A stretch of 64,000 nucleotides of DNA from Sipunculus nudus. Its lineage: Eukaryota; Annelida; Sipuncula; Golfingiida; Sipunculidae. The translations under genes were made by a program, and so were the position numbers. Below, piece after piece: positions 1 through 10,314 of the stretch. A model generated the notes under the pieces. That model was not told the DNA's origin. It saw only the letters and a list, made by a program, of their open reading frames with translations, and ran no database searches. The stretch spans positions 43,717,327 through 43,781,326 of the forward strand of contig CM049308.1 of NCBI GenBank assembly GCA_026874595.1, read 5' to 3'. Positions within the stretch are counted from its first letter, which is position 1, and each line of letters begins with the position of its first letter.

Positions 1-1170
1 TATTTTTAAAAATAATATAATTTAAATAAATCATGAATACATTCATGAAACTTTTCTGAAGTATCTGCATGCATATTTGTATTTATATTCATTGAATTAT
101 TGAGAATTGGTATTAATATTCAGATAAATTTGTTAAGTATTCACCGAATGTCTTGTATTTATTCAGATTCAGTCAAACAAAATTGTTGAGCATCCAGGAT
201 GTACAAATTTCACAAATTTAAATAATGACCATATGTACCTTTATTTATGGCTTTAATTTATATTCGCTTTTGAATACTTTTACATCAGTATACACACTAA
301 ACATAGCAAGAGTCTAATGAAAATTATTTATATTATACACATCATAATGAGAACTTGTCTAAGATATGATTTTTTATCACATCTGAATATTTTTTTTGGT
401 ATCATAAAAAAAGTTATCCCAGCTATGAAACTAATATATATGTTAAAAATAACCCAAGGATCAGAACACCAAATATTTTATACAAGGAGCAAACTGAAGA
501 TGGGGATGTTTAATTTTATAAACTGAAATAAAGGAATCAGTACTAAAAATTTTATTTTTTACATATTATCACATGACATCTGATACAGCCATGAGTCTTA
601 ATGTCATTAGTCAAACACATTGACATCTTAAATGAGCAAATTTTGCAATAAATATAAATCCACAAAGTGAAACACCTGGAAAGGACTTGGAAATTTAGAT
701 TAATTAAATATAATCAACTGCATCCTTCTCGATCATAAATTTGCTTCATAAAATCACTAATATTAAAGAACAATTTATTTAAATGTTTTTCTTCATTATT
801 AAGACTGAAATGAAAAACACCCAAAGGTGCCTGCATGGTGTCATTTGGAATACATTTTCAGCCATCCATACAACATTCATACAACATCAATAACTGTAAG
901 GTAATTCCCTGTTACTCATTAGCTATATAAAATCCTTTTCCATAAATTTTTCCTAAAGTTGTTATTATAAACCAATATAAAATTTATTCAATTATTGTTT
1001 ATTGTTATATATTTGGCCAAAACAACTACTAGAGGAGGGGAGTTGGACACCTTGAGCCAGTTGTAGCCAGCCAGCTCTTGCCCAGTATGCCCCGCTTCAT
1101 TCATGCATAATCAGCCTAAAAGGTCAACAAGAGTAACTTACAGGTGACTAAAGAGGGGCTTCAGTTCCAG
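1..1170 (-). mobile_element. AGCTCAG-family repeat, diverged inverted copy, cut by window edge
   Basis: Read on the - strand, this stretch aligns block by block with the last part of the full-length copies at 39868-42479 and 52809-55388. Shared blocks include the 'cccctctttagtcacctgtaagtt' region near 1140, the AACAATAAACAAT block near 990, and the 'gtcattatttaaattt...cctggatgctcaac' block near 190-230. Divergence is much greater than between the internal copies, so this is an old insertion. It has no coding content. The short frame at 317-526 is simply AT-rich repeat sequence. Confidence 0.75.
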
Positions 1171-1377
1171 CCTAGGTGTGACATGGTCTCATAACACTTT
1201 AATAAAAGTTACAGTTTTTTGTCAATTCCCTTAAAATTTCAGAATTTAGAAGCTGAAACCCTTATGTGTGCATGATATGAAAATTAAATCAACAGTGCTT
1301 ACAGGAAACTAGGGACCCAAGGGTCCCAACGCTCAGCTGCATTTGTCTATAAGGATATTTTTAAAGAAATTTTTAAG

Positions 1378-1790
1378 AATGACAGTCCTGTGACCTTAAC
1401 CAATGACCTTGTGACCTCAGACCAGGTTACCTCAAAATCTACAGGTTTCCTCACTTTGGGCAAGTAAGCCATGTGTGAAAGATGGAAAGTTTTAGATGAT
1501 TAGTTTGATTTACAGTGCATCCACAATCTTTTTAAAGATGTGTCTACCAAAAGCAGAATTATCATCCATAAACTAATTTGTGAATGGATGGGCTCTGTGA
1601 CCCTATGACCCAAAAATCGAACAGAATCTTCCCCTATTGGCAGGTTAACAATATCTTAAAGATGGAAAGTTTGCGATGAGAAGTTTGGCTTCAAATGCAT
1701 ACGCATTTTTTTTAAAATGAGTCCTGTGACCTTGACCTTTAATTGTTGGACTCCAAAATCGATATGGTTCTTACTTTAGTGGAGGTCCAT
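1378..1790 (-). repeat. Diverged repeat modules containing GTGACCTTGACC
   Basis: Two or three loosely repeated modules each contain 'ctgtgacctt...gacc', followed about 100 bp later by 'aaagatggaaagtttt...atgagaagttt'. On the opposite strand these read AGGTCA/CAAGGTCAC, the vocabulary of the better-preserved array at 57300-58340. I take it to be an old inverted relative of that array. There is no open frame of note. Confidence 0.5.
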
Positions 1791-2699
1791 ATAGTGGTTA
1801 AACCAATATGTCAAACAAAACTAAAGTTATTAGTCATTGTATTATCAGAAAACAGTTGAAAATTTTGCTTATTTTGTCTTATGAACGTTCGGCATGGTGA
1901 TCTAACAGAAATACGTCAGATGTACATGCGCATTTGTGTTATAATAATTGTCATATTCATGTTTAAATCGAAGAAGTGCTTTCTAGGTGTTAGCCAGCAC
2001 AGACATGTAAGGCCAACACTTATAAAATCTACAAGCACGGTTGGATCAGGTGTGAACATTCATTGTAGTAGAAACGCACTATATTACTGTGAATAAGCAT
2101 AATCAGTTGATACGTACAGTCCTTGATACACGTGTTACATATTGTACGTGTATAGCCTAGTTTTCAAAATATTCATATGTATTTTTACATTTTAAGTTTA
2201 TCCTTTATTGGGTGTATTAAGGTGTTACACAATTTTGAATAAGATAATATCAGTAGCTTATAGCTGAACGGTATGACAATTGTTATACAATTCAAACAAT
2301 ATAAGTCTTACTGTTGCCAGTGACAAGATGTACACTCTAGCTTCAGTTCAAAAGCTATATATTTTTATGTAATATAGGGACCGATCATGCTTTTGAACAT
2401 CCCATACATGTAAGCAGAAGTTGCAAATTTCATATAATCCCATCATGATTTTATTTATTTATCGTTTATTTTGTTTTAATTTGTCTGTAAAGTGTGATGA
2501 AGATTAACTGTTCAAGTATCCTGTACACGTCTTATTAATAGACTGAATATGTAAAACCTGGTCAATAGGAGTCTTAACCAACCAGGGTAACGGTTATATC
2601 TTTTTATATATATATATATGCATGTGTTTAACAAATCATTCACAGTCATGAATGTACTATTCCAATAGTATACTATAGTATATATCTTGCCATATATTT
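1791..2699. other. AT-rich intergenic stretch, no feature recognised
   Basis: I see only AT-rich sequence with short simple repeats such as a TA run near 2600-2620. The 71-codon frame at 1881-2096 has no recognisable domain, and no splice-site pairing makes it a convincing exon. Confidence 0.5.
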
Positions 2700-3100
2700 A
2701 CCTCGAAAGGATGAATCAGAAATGAGCTTCTGGTATAGTTTTGGCACAGAACAGAATTATTAGTTTTACACTGGTGTACCTGTTAAAGACGGATCAGAAA
2801 TGAGCATCTAGTATGGTATTAGGGAATTTTGTTTCAAAGTTTTGTCAGTACAAACCTGCCTATTCAGGGGTATAGGACAAAATAAGTGAAGTGTTACACT
2901 GCCATATATTACCTGGTAAGGACGGATCAGAAACGAGCGTCTGGTATGGTATTTTTTTTGTAAGATTCTCTCAGTGTCAACCTGCCTGTTCTGCCTGTTC
3001 GGTGGCACAAAACAATTTTAAGTGTATCACTGACAGACCTAATGAAGATGGATCAGAAATGAGCATCTAGTGTGGTATTTGGCAATTTTTTTTGCATGTT
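2700..3100 (+). repeat. Diverged tandem repeat, ~80-130 bp units
   Basis: The phrase 'gatcagaaatgagcatctag' or a close variant recurs near 2711, 2791, 2923 and 3049. The last two intervals are about 130 bp. Between copies is a second shared block, 'cagtacaaacctgcctattc' (2848) and 'cagtgtcaacctgcctgttc' (2971). The degree of divergence marks an old minisatellite-like array. Confidence 0.7.
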
Positions 3101-3512
3101 TTATTTTGTCAATGGGATCATATTTGGGTGTCTTAAGTACTCCTGTGTGAATATATATGGGACAGACAGAGGTATAAGACACCCGTAAGGATATTCATGG
3201 GTGTATTATGATGTCATTTAGAGCTTAAATGACAGGTTGCAAGTGGATATGTGCAAACATTATTAGATTATTGAGTATATTGAATGCATTGACACTTAAT
3301 GAGTGCAAGAAATGGTCACATAAATGTGTAATACTCGCACGTAATGTGCTTCTTGCCTTAAAATCTTTGAATCGTACAATATGAATGTGTACATTTCATA
3401 CGTCAGATACGCAAGTAATGACTTACAATGTATTCACATAAACATTTGTTTTTTTTTTCAAAATGCTAACATATTTGTTACAGTAAACATCATTCTTAAT
3501 GTCTGAGATTCA

Positions 3513-4820
3513 CCTTTTAATCACTGTGCAGAGATAGATATGTTGGAATGATTGTACTGGTATTCATGACTATTTCATGTATAAAATTTTAATTTTGTTT
3601 AAAAATTAAATTTTTTTTTGGGGGGGGGGGAGGAGTTGTGTAATGTACTAAGGGCCAGTCTATTACTACAATTCTCATTCTCTGTATTAAATCATTTTTA
3701 TATATTATGTAAGTTGCAGGTGTTTAAGTTAATTCGGACTTTGTGTATTAAAATGTCAGAGCTAAGTTGCAAGGTATTTGCATAATGACTGTAATTGCTT
3801 AGCCTTGATTACATGGCAACTCTATTCAGTCTAATTACACTTTCATTGCACACCTTTCTTACTGCTTCTGTGGTGACACGTCAGGGAAATCTCTGATTGG
3901 TTTACTAATGGTGTATGAATCTTGCTGGGAGGGATGCGATGGGTTCCTTTTAATCACTGTGCAGAGATAGATATGTTGGAATGATTGTACTGGTATTCAT
4001 GACTATTTCATGTATAAAATTTTAATTTTGTTTAAAAATTAAATTTTTTTTTTTGGGGGGGGGGGGGGAGGAGTTGTGTAATGTACTAAGGGCCAGTCTA
4101 TTACTACAATTCTCATTCTCTGTATTAAATCATTTTTATATATTATGTAAGTTGCAGGTGTTTAAGTTAATTCGGACTTTGTGTATTAAAATGTCAGAGC
4201 TAAGTTGCAAGGTATTTGCATAATGACTGTAATTGCTTAGCCTTGATTACATGGCAACTCTATTCAGTCTAATTACACTTTCATTGCACACCTTTCTTAC
4301 TGCATCTGTGGTGACACGTCAGGGAAATCTCTGATTGGTTTACTAATGGTGTATGAATCTTGCTGGGAGGGATGCGATGGGTTCCTTTTAATCACTGTGC
4401 AGAGATAGATATGTTGGAATGATTGTACTGGTATTCATGACTATTTCATGTATAAAATTTTAATTTTGTTTAAAAATTAAATTTTTTTTTTTTGGGGGGG
4501 GGGAGGAGTTGTGTAATGTACTAAGGGCCAGTCTATTACTACAATTCTCATTCTCTGTATTAAATCATTTTTATATATTATGTAAGTTGCAGGTGTTTAA
4601 GTTAATTCGGACTTTGTGTATTAAAATGTCAGAGCTAAGTTGCAAGGTATTTGCATAATGACTGTAATTGCTTAGCCTTGATTACATGGCAACTCTATTC
4701 AGTCTAATTACACTTTCATTGCACACCTTTCTTACTGCATCTGTGGTGACACGTCAGGGAAATCTCTGATTGGTTTACTAATGGTGTATGAATCTTGCTG
4801 GGAGGGATGCGATGGGTTCC
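3513..4820 (+). repeat. Three near-identical tandem copies of a ~436 bp unit
   Basis: Units start at 3513, 3946 and 4384, each with CCTTTTAATCACTGTGCAG. They end with 'gggagggatgcgatgggtt'. Unit lengths are 433, 438 and 437 bp. The copies look almost identical, the main difference being the length of an internal T-run plus G-run (near 3610-3632, 4043-4068 and 4482-4503). Such identity means very recent tandem duplication or an assembly duplication. Each unit contains no long open frame. Confidence 0.95.
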
Positions 4821-5649
4821 GAGGCAGTTACAAACTGGGGGCCAAGCCCTGAACTTTGGCTTGGCATTCCCTCTCCTGTATAGTTAAAATAAAGAATATA
4901 TTATATCAACTCAGAAACTTGTAAGTTTGTCACCAATGCATCCTGGACCAGGTTATAATCTCTACAATGTAAGCAGGTGTGGACGTGAGGGAGGGAGGGC
5001 ACTGGGCCCTTAGCAGGTCGAAAAATTAACATATTGTGGCCCCGGTAAGACTTGTGTTGTGGTACCTGATCGATATTACAGGGTACTTTTATATAAATTT
5101 TCTGATAAAAATTGTAATATTTACAGGATAGTTTATAGATTTTGTCATAAAAATTTACCAGAAATGTGAATGTGTGTCCAGAGACTGTTTATAGTTTATA
5201 CACTAGTGTGCTTATGAGCAAACAAATAATTAGTGTGTGAAAACAAACTCAGGTTATGTCAAATAAATGGCCAAAGGATCAGCTAATTACTTGATCAAAG
5301 GTATAATCACACAATCTTACACAACACCCAATTAAAGTTGCTGAGCCTAGCCATTGTGTTTTGAGATGACGCAAGAAATATCCACACCAAATGGCATTCC
5401 TTAAGAAAAGGCTATCAAAATATCTAATTTGGTAAGTCAGCACTATATTGTCAGCTCACTGTAAAAATGATAATGGAAAGTACAGAGTATCACACTAAAA
5501 TAGAGCATACAATGTTACATTCATTTGCCAACAGTTCAGCCAGTGGGCTATAGACTTAAGGGCAAGGTCAGTATTCCCTCCCGGCTGTTTAGCCTGTGGA
5601 CTAAACTGCCGGCACCCTGCTTGCTGTTTAGCCACTTCCTAAAAACTAT
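4821..5649. other. Non-coding stretch with one isolated satellite relative
   Basis: Most of this is unannotatable AT-rich sequence. At 4969-5095 there is a diverged single unit of the satellite found downstream: 'gtaagcaggtgtggacgtgagg', then 'ctgggcccttagcaggtcgaaaaatt', then 'ggtacctgatcgatatt'. This suggests the array once extended further or was seeded here. Confidence 0.55.
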
Positions 5650-7155
5650 TAATGGAAAAAGTGGATATGCTAATACGGGTCCTCTGGGCCCTTAGGACGT
5701 CAAAAAATGGACGTATAGTGGCCCAGGTAACACTTGTTTTGTGGTATCTGATCGATATTTTGTGCCAATTAATGAACAATGAGGAAGGGATTGTTGGGTG
5801 TGTTTGCAGGGTAATGGACGGGTGTAGTGTGGATACAGTTGTCATGTAAGCAGGTGAGGATGGGAGGGCACTGGGCCCTTAGGATGTCAAAAAATGGATG
5901 TATAATGGCCCAGGTAACACTTTTGTTTTGGTATATGATCAATATTTTTGCCAATTAATGAACAAAGAGAAAGGGATAGTTTGGTGTGTTTGCAGGGAAA
6001 TAGACGGTTGTAGGGTGGATACAGTTGTCATGTAAGCAGGTGTGGATGTGAGGGAACTGGGCCCTTAGGACGTCAAAAAATGGACGTATAGTGGCCCAGG
6101 TAACACTTGTTTTGTGGTATCTGATCGATATTTTGTGCCAATTAATGAACAATGAGGAAGGGATTGTTGGGTGTGTTTGCAGGCTAATGGACGGGTGTAG
6201 GGTGGATACAGTTGTCATGTAAGCAGGTGAGGATGGGAGGGCACTGGGCCCTTAGGATGTCAAAAAATGGATGTATAATGGCCCAGGTAACACTTTTGTA
6301 GTGGTATATGATCAATATTTTTGCCAATTAATGAACAAAGAGAAAGGGATAGTTTGGTGTGTTTGCAGGGAAATAGACGGTTGTAGGGTGGATACAGTTG
6401 TCATGTAAGCAGGTGTGGATGTGAGGGAACTGGGCCCTTAGGATGTCAAAAAATGGACGTATAGTGGCCCAGGTAACACTTGTTTTGTGGTATCTGATCT
6501 ATATTTTGTGCCAGTTAATGAACAATGAGGAAGGGATTGTTGGGTGTGTTTGCAGGGTAATGGACGGGTGTAGGGTGGATACAGTTGTCATGTAAGCAGG
6601 TGAGGATGGGAGGGCACTGGGCCCTTAGGATGTCAAAAAATGGATGTATAATGGCCCAGGTAACACTTTTGTTGTGGTATATGATCAATATTTTTGCCAA
6701 TTAATGAACAAAGAGAAAGGGATAGTTTGGTGTGTTTGCAGGGAAATAGACGGTTGTAGGGTGGATACAGTTGTCATGTAAGCAGGTGTGGATGTGAGGG
6801 AACTGGGCCCTTAGGATGTCAAAAAATGGACGTATAGTGGCCCAGGTAACACTTGTTTTGTGGTATCTGATCGATATTTTGTGCCAGTTAATGAACAATG
6901 AGGAAGGGATTGTTGGGTGTGTTTGCAGGGTAATGGACGGGTGTAGGGTGGATACAACTGTCATTTAGGCTGGTGTGTCTGAGAGGGCAGGGCCCTTAAG
7001 CTAATTAGCACTTCAAAAAATGGCATATAGTGGCCCAGGTAACGCTTGTGCTGTGGTATCAGATTGATATTTGTGCCAATTAATTTGCGATGAGGAAAAT
7101 TAGTCATGTGTGCTTGTGGGGTTGGGGACATGTGTAGGGTGGATACAGTCGTCAT
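5650..7155 (+). repeat. Satellite array, 186/187 bp monomers alternating as a ~373 bp dimer
   Basis: The marker GTCATGTAAGCAGG occurs at 5841, 6027, 6214, 6400, 6587 and 6773, with a diverged GTCATTTAGGCTGG at 6960 and GTCATGTCAA at 7151. Intervals are 186, 187, 186, 187, 186 and 187 bp. Two monomer types alternate. One has 'ggtatctgatcgatattttg' and 'gaacaatgaggaagggattg'; the other has 'ggtatatgatcaatattttt' and 'gaacaaagagaaagggatag'. So the repeating unit is a dimer. The short frames on the - strand (5639-7233) recur only because the satellite does and are not genes. Confidence 0.93.
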
Positions 7156-7246
7156 GTCAAATGGATCCCTTATGCAGATGATTACCGGTGACCATGAGAT
7201 GGGAAGGAAAGAAGTGGTTTTTTTTAAATACATTTTTTGCTGAGGA

Positions 7247-8354
7247 TAATAATTAGGCAGGCCTTATTTCCACTCCCCGGGAGTGGAAATAAGGAATGCT
7301 TATTTCCAATCCCCCACTCCCCCGGGGGAGTGGTAATAAGGGATGCTTATTTCCACTCCCCCTAATGGTAAAGGCTTGTGCGGTCTGACCGTCCGAGCTT
7401 TCTGGGAAAAAAAGACACATTTTTTTTTGTCTATTTCAGTTATAAAGCAAGTCTATAAACATGACCTATATTTATTGTTCACAAATTTTTATTTTGTGTG
7501 CAACTATATTATTGAGACATTAGGGGGACTAATCATCCTTTTATGCACTTGAAAAGGTTTCATTTTTTACATTGACAGCCATTTCAAAGTTAAAATTATT
7601 GATTGTATGAAACATAAGTTAAAACAATTATGATTTGCCAGAGTGAACACTGCTGTTAAATTACATTTATATTTGGGACCAAGTTTTCAAGGACAAATAA
7701 AATGTACATTTCTGCAAATAGTTAAAATTTGTGGACTTTTTTGTTTAATAATTTTACAGATTTATTTATTAAGCAAGAGAACAAGCTTAAAGTAACTCAG
7801 ATAGGCTGGTGATAAATGTTTTTACAACAATTGTTTCCTTTCTCAGTCCTTATCAGTAGAGGGTTAGCACCTCATCAGTGGGGCAAGTTAAGAGTCTGTC
7901 TCCATATGCCAAGACATATGCCATGGTGGCAGGTTTTGGCTCAGTGTACAGGCAAAGTCTAGACAGTTGCACTGGACCTTGAATTTATCCCACCACATTT
8001 TATCCAGAACAATTTGAATAACATGACTGCAGTGTCAAAATAAGTATACTTTGTCTGAAAGGAAAACTAGAACTACAAAGAAACAGAAGTATTTCACTTA
8101 AGACAGTTGTCACCAGTTTTGGACATTAAGTGTAAGACAAATAACCATCTTATATAACATTCAGCCATTAGATCCTATATAGGGCTGATGTTTACAAATG
8201 AATTTCTTAACTTACAATTATTTAACCTTATATCATATATATAGAGAGTTTGGAAATAAGCATTCTTTATTTCCATTCCCAAGGGGAGTGGAAATAAGCA
8301 TCCCTTATATCCACTCCCCGGGGGAGTGGAAATAAGCACTTCCTAATAATTAAT
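7247..8354. mobile_element. ~1.1 kb element with hairpin-bearing terminal inverted repeats
   Basis: The left end (about 7247-7365) and right end (about 8250-8354) are inverted copies. Left reads 'taattaggcaggccttattt' then 'ccactccccgggagtgg'. The right end, reverse-complemented, reads 'taattattaggaagtgctta' then 'tttccactcccccggggagtgg'. Each end holds several CCACTCCC/GGGAGTGG hairpins separated by AATAAG. The interior (7370-8250) is AT-rich with no convincing gene. AATAATTA lies just outside or at both ends and may be a target duplication. Superfamily not recognised. Confidence 0.7.
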
Positions 8355-8734
8355 ATGAAGTTTCTTTGGATATGAATCTTTGGATGGGGTCCTTCAATTT
8401 ATGTAACACTATTTATGACTGCGTGCACTAAAAACCAGCTTTATATTTTGGTGCCATAAAAACTTTAAAAAAAAATTTGTATTTCCATTTATTTGTAATT
8501 TAATATTTCTTTGGGAGTAAGTACAAAGGGGAAAAAAGTTACTCAAATAAACACATTTGGATATATGTACATGATTACAATATATTGTATTTGGGCCATG
8601 CGATACCAGTATGGTCCAGCACTTAAGTCTTAAGTACTAATTAACCTTATCTTAACATGTATTGCTTCAATGCAGGATCAAAGTATTAGACGATCAGATC
8701 AGATCTAGTATTTTAAGTCACTAGACAGACACGG
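8355..8734. other. AT-rich spacer, no feature recognised
   Basis: There is no open frame or repeat I can name. A short 'gatcagatcagatctag' iteration at 8692-8709 precedes the GC-rich block. Confidence 0.5.
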
Positions 8735-9570
8735 TTGAGGTGGTCTGGGACCACCGCCCCGGCCTGTCTCTTTTGACTATAATTTTGATGCCGAAAGTTG
8801 CCACACAAGCCAAGCCAAGGAGCCGCGAAGAGCCACCAGCGTGCACCCACACCGGTGACCGAGAAAGCTACATCATCCACACCCACAAAGCCCCAGCGGG
8901 CCACTCAACGCACGGATATCAACAGCAAAGCCGCTGCCCCCAAGAACCCGGTCGCGAGCGACATCCCCGAGCAGAATGCGCACCACAACAGAGAGGCCCG
9001 AACACAAGCAGGGAAACCCAGATCGCCGACAGAACAACTCCCACCGCGAAGAGCCGGACTTCCTGTGACTTGGATCGGGCAGGCTGTCTTGGCTTTGTCT
9101 TCAGCTGGTCCCCGAGCAGTGGGCCTAAAGTCGTCTGTTTGCCACAGTCAGGGAATCTTGACTTGTGCTGTGCCTTAATTGTCTTGACTTGGGTTCCGGC
9201 TGTCGGGTAGGTCTTGTCTTCTCTTGGCTTGTCCCAGGGCTACCAGTCTTGGCTTGGTCTTGAGGCTCAATTGGTCTTGGGTCTTGTGGCAGGCAGCGGA
9301 CCTAAATTTAAGTTGTCTGTCTGTCCGCTGCCAGGTCGGTTTGTGATTGATTAGTCCTAAATAGGACTGTTGGGGGGTCTTGTCTGGGTAGTCGTCTTGG
9401 TAGTTGCTGTCAGTGGGCGGATGGGATGTGCGCTCATCTGGGTGCCCTCTAAACTTCCGCTGGTGGTGCTGGGGGGCTGCCGCTGGACTTGCGCTTCGGT
9501 GTCGGATGCTGTTGGTGGTGGTTGTCAGGGGTAGTTGTCTGTGGTGGGGGGGGGGGGGGGGGGGGGGGGC
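8735..9570. other. GC-rich, strand-asymmetric block ending in a 24-G run
   Basis: The block opens with a perfect hairpin GGTGGTC-TGG-GACCACC (8739-8755). 8790-9060 is rich in A and C on the + strand, while 9080-9545 is rich in G and T ('cttggctttgtcttc', 'cttgacttgggttcc'). It ends in an uninterrupted run of 24 G (9546-9569). Open frames of 126-156 codons exist on + (8740-9210, 8798-9178) and 153 on - (9175-9636). Their composition is low-complexity (Pro/Arg/Thr/Gln) and no domain is recognisable. It could be a diverged retroelement ORF1-like segment or a CpG-type insertion, but I cannot tell which. Confidence 0.5.
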
Positions 9571-10314
9571 AGATTTCTTTATAATTTTATAAGTATATAT
9601 CACATGGGATTTTTTAAGAAAATACCTCATGATCATTTACCCTTATATTGGCCTAAAGGAGATATCTGTAGGAGATATCTTTATAGTTAGAAATCTAGCT
9701 GGCCGGTGCATGGGGCCTTTCAGTTTGTACTTTTATATTAAGTATCACATAAATATTTTTAGGAAATATTTATGATCATGTACTTTTATAGGAAATACTT
9801 ATAAGAAGTATTTTTATATAAGTACAGACTGAGAGAGAGGGGCCGGGGGCTGGGATAGTTGAGGCTAGTGGCGGCATCAGTTTCCATCCACTTGCTAGTG
9901 GCCGGCTTCAGTTTCCATGCCACTGGTCTGCCGGAAAAGCTGTAATTACTAATAAAATCTATAATTATATCTTATATATGAGAGTCGGATAACCAGATAT
10001 TGCGTCGATATTGTGAAAAATACAAAAACAAAAGGGTGAAAAACCGGTAAAAATCGTAAAAAACGTGGGTTAGTGTGCATGAAAAAGGATGAGTGAAGTG
10101 GTGTTTTTACATGAGTTGTGCTCTTTTTTTTATGTTAAAGGTTTATGGTGTATAAAACAGTATGGTGCTTTTTATATACATGGTTTTAGTATGGTTCTAA
10201 TCTAATTGAGGATGTATTAGTATTGGATTAGTAGTGTGGTGTTCTGTCGGTTGATATGTATTTCTCCGAGTTTGTATGTTTGTCTTGTATGTTTGTCTTA
10301 TATGTTTTAGATTT
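9571..10314. other. Non-coding stretch with short palindromes
   Basis: 9600-9830 contains iterated short palindromes (AGATATCT at 9660-9684; variants of 'aggaaatatttatgatcat' and 'taggaaatacttataag' around 9760-9815). Beyond that I see no gene. It ends at the 3' tail of the LINE. Confidence 0.45.

Noticed and set aside
5639-7233. Series of similar 61-90 codon frames on the - strand
   Set aside because: They recur with the 373 bp satellite dimer and are a by-product of it. There is no domain, and each frame covers the same monomer positions.
8740-9636. Frames of 126-156 codons in the GC-rich block as possible genes
   Set aside because: Low-complexity composition, overlapping frames on both strands and no recognisable domain. 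GC-rich DNA yields long open frames by chance.
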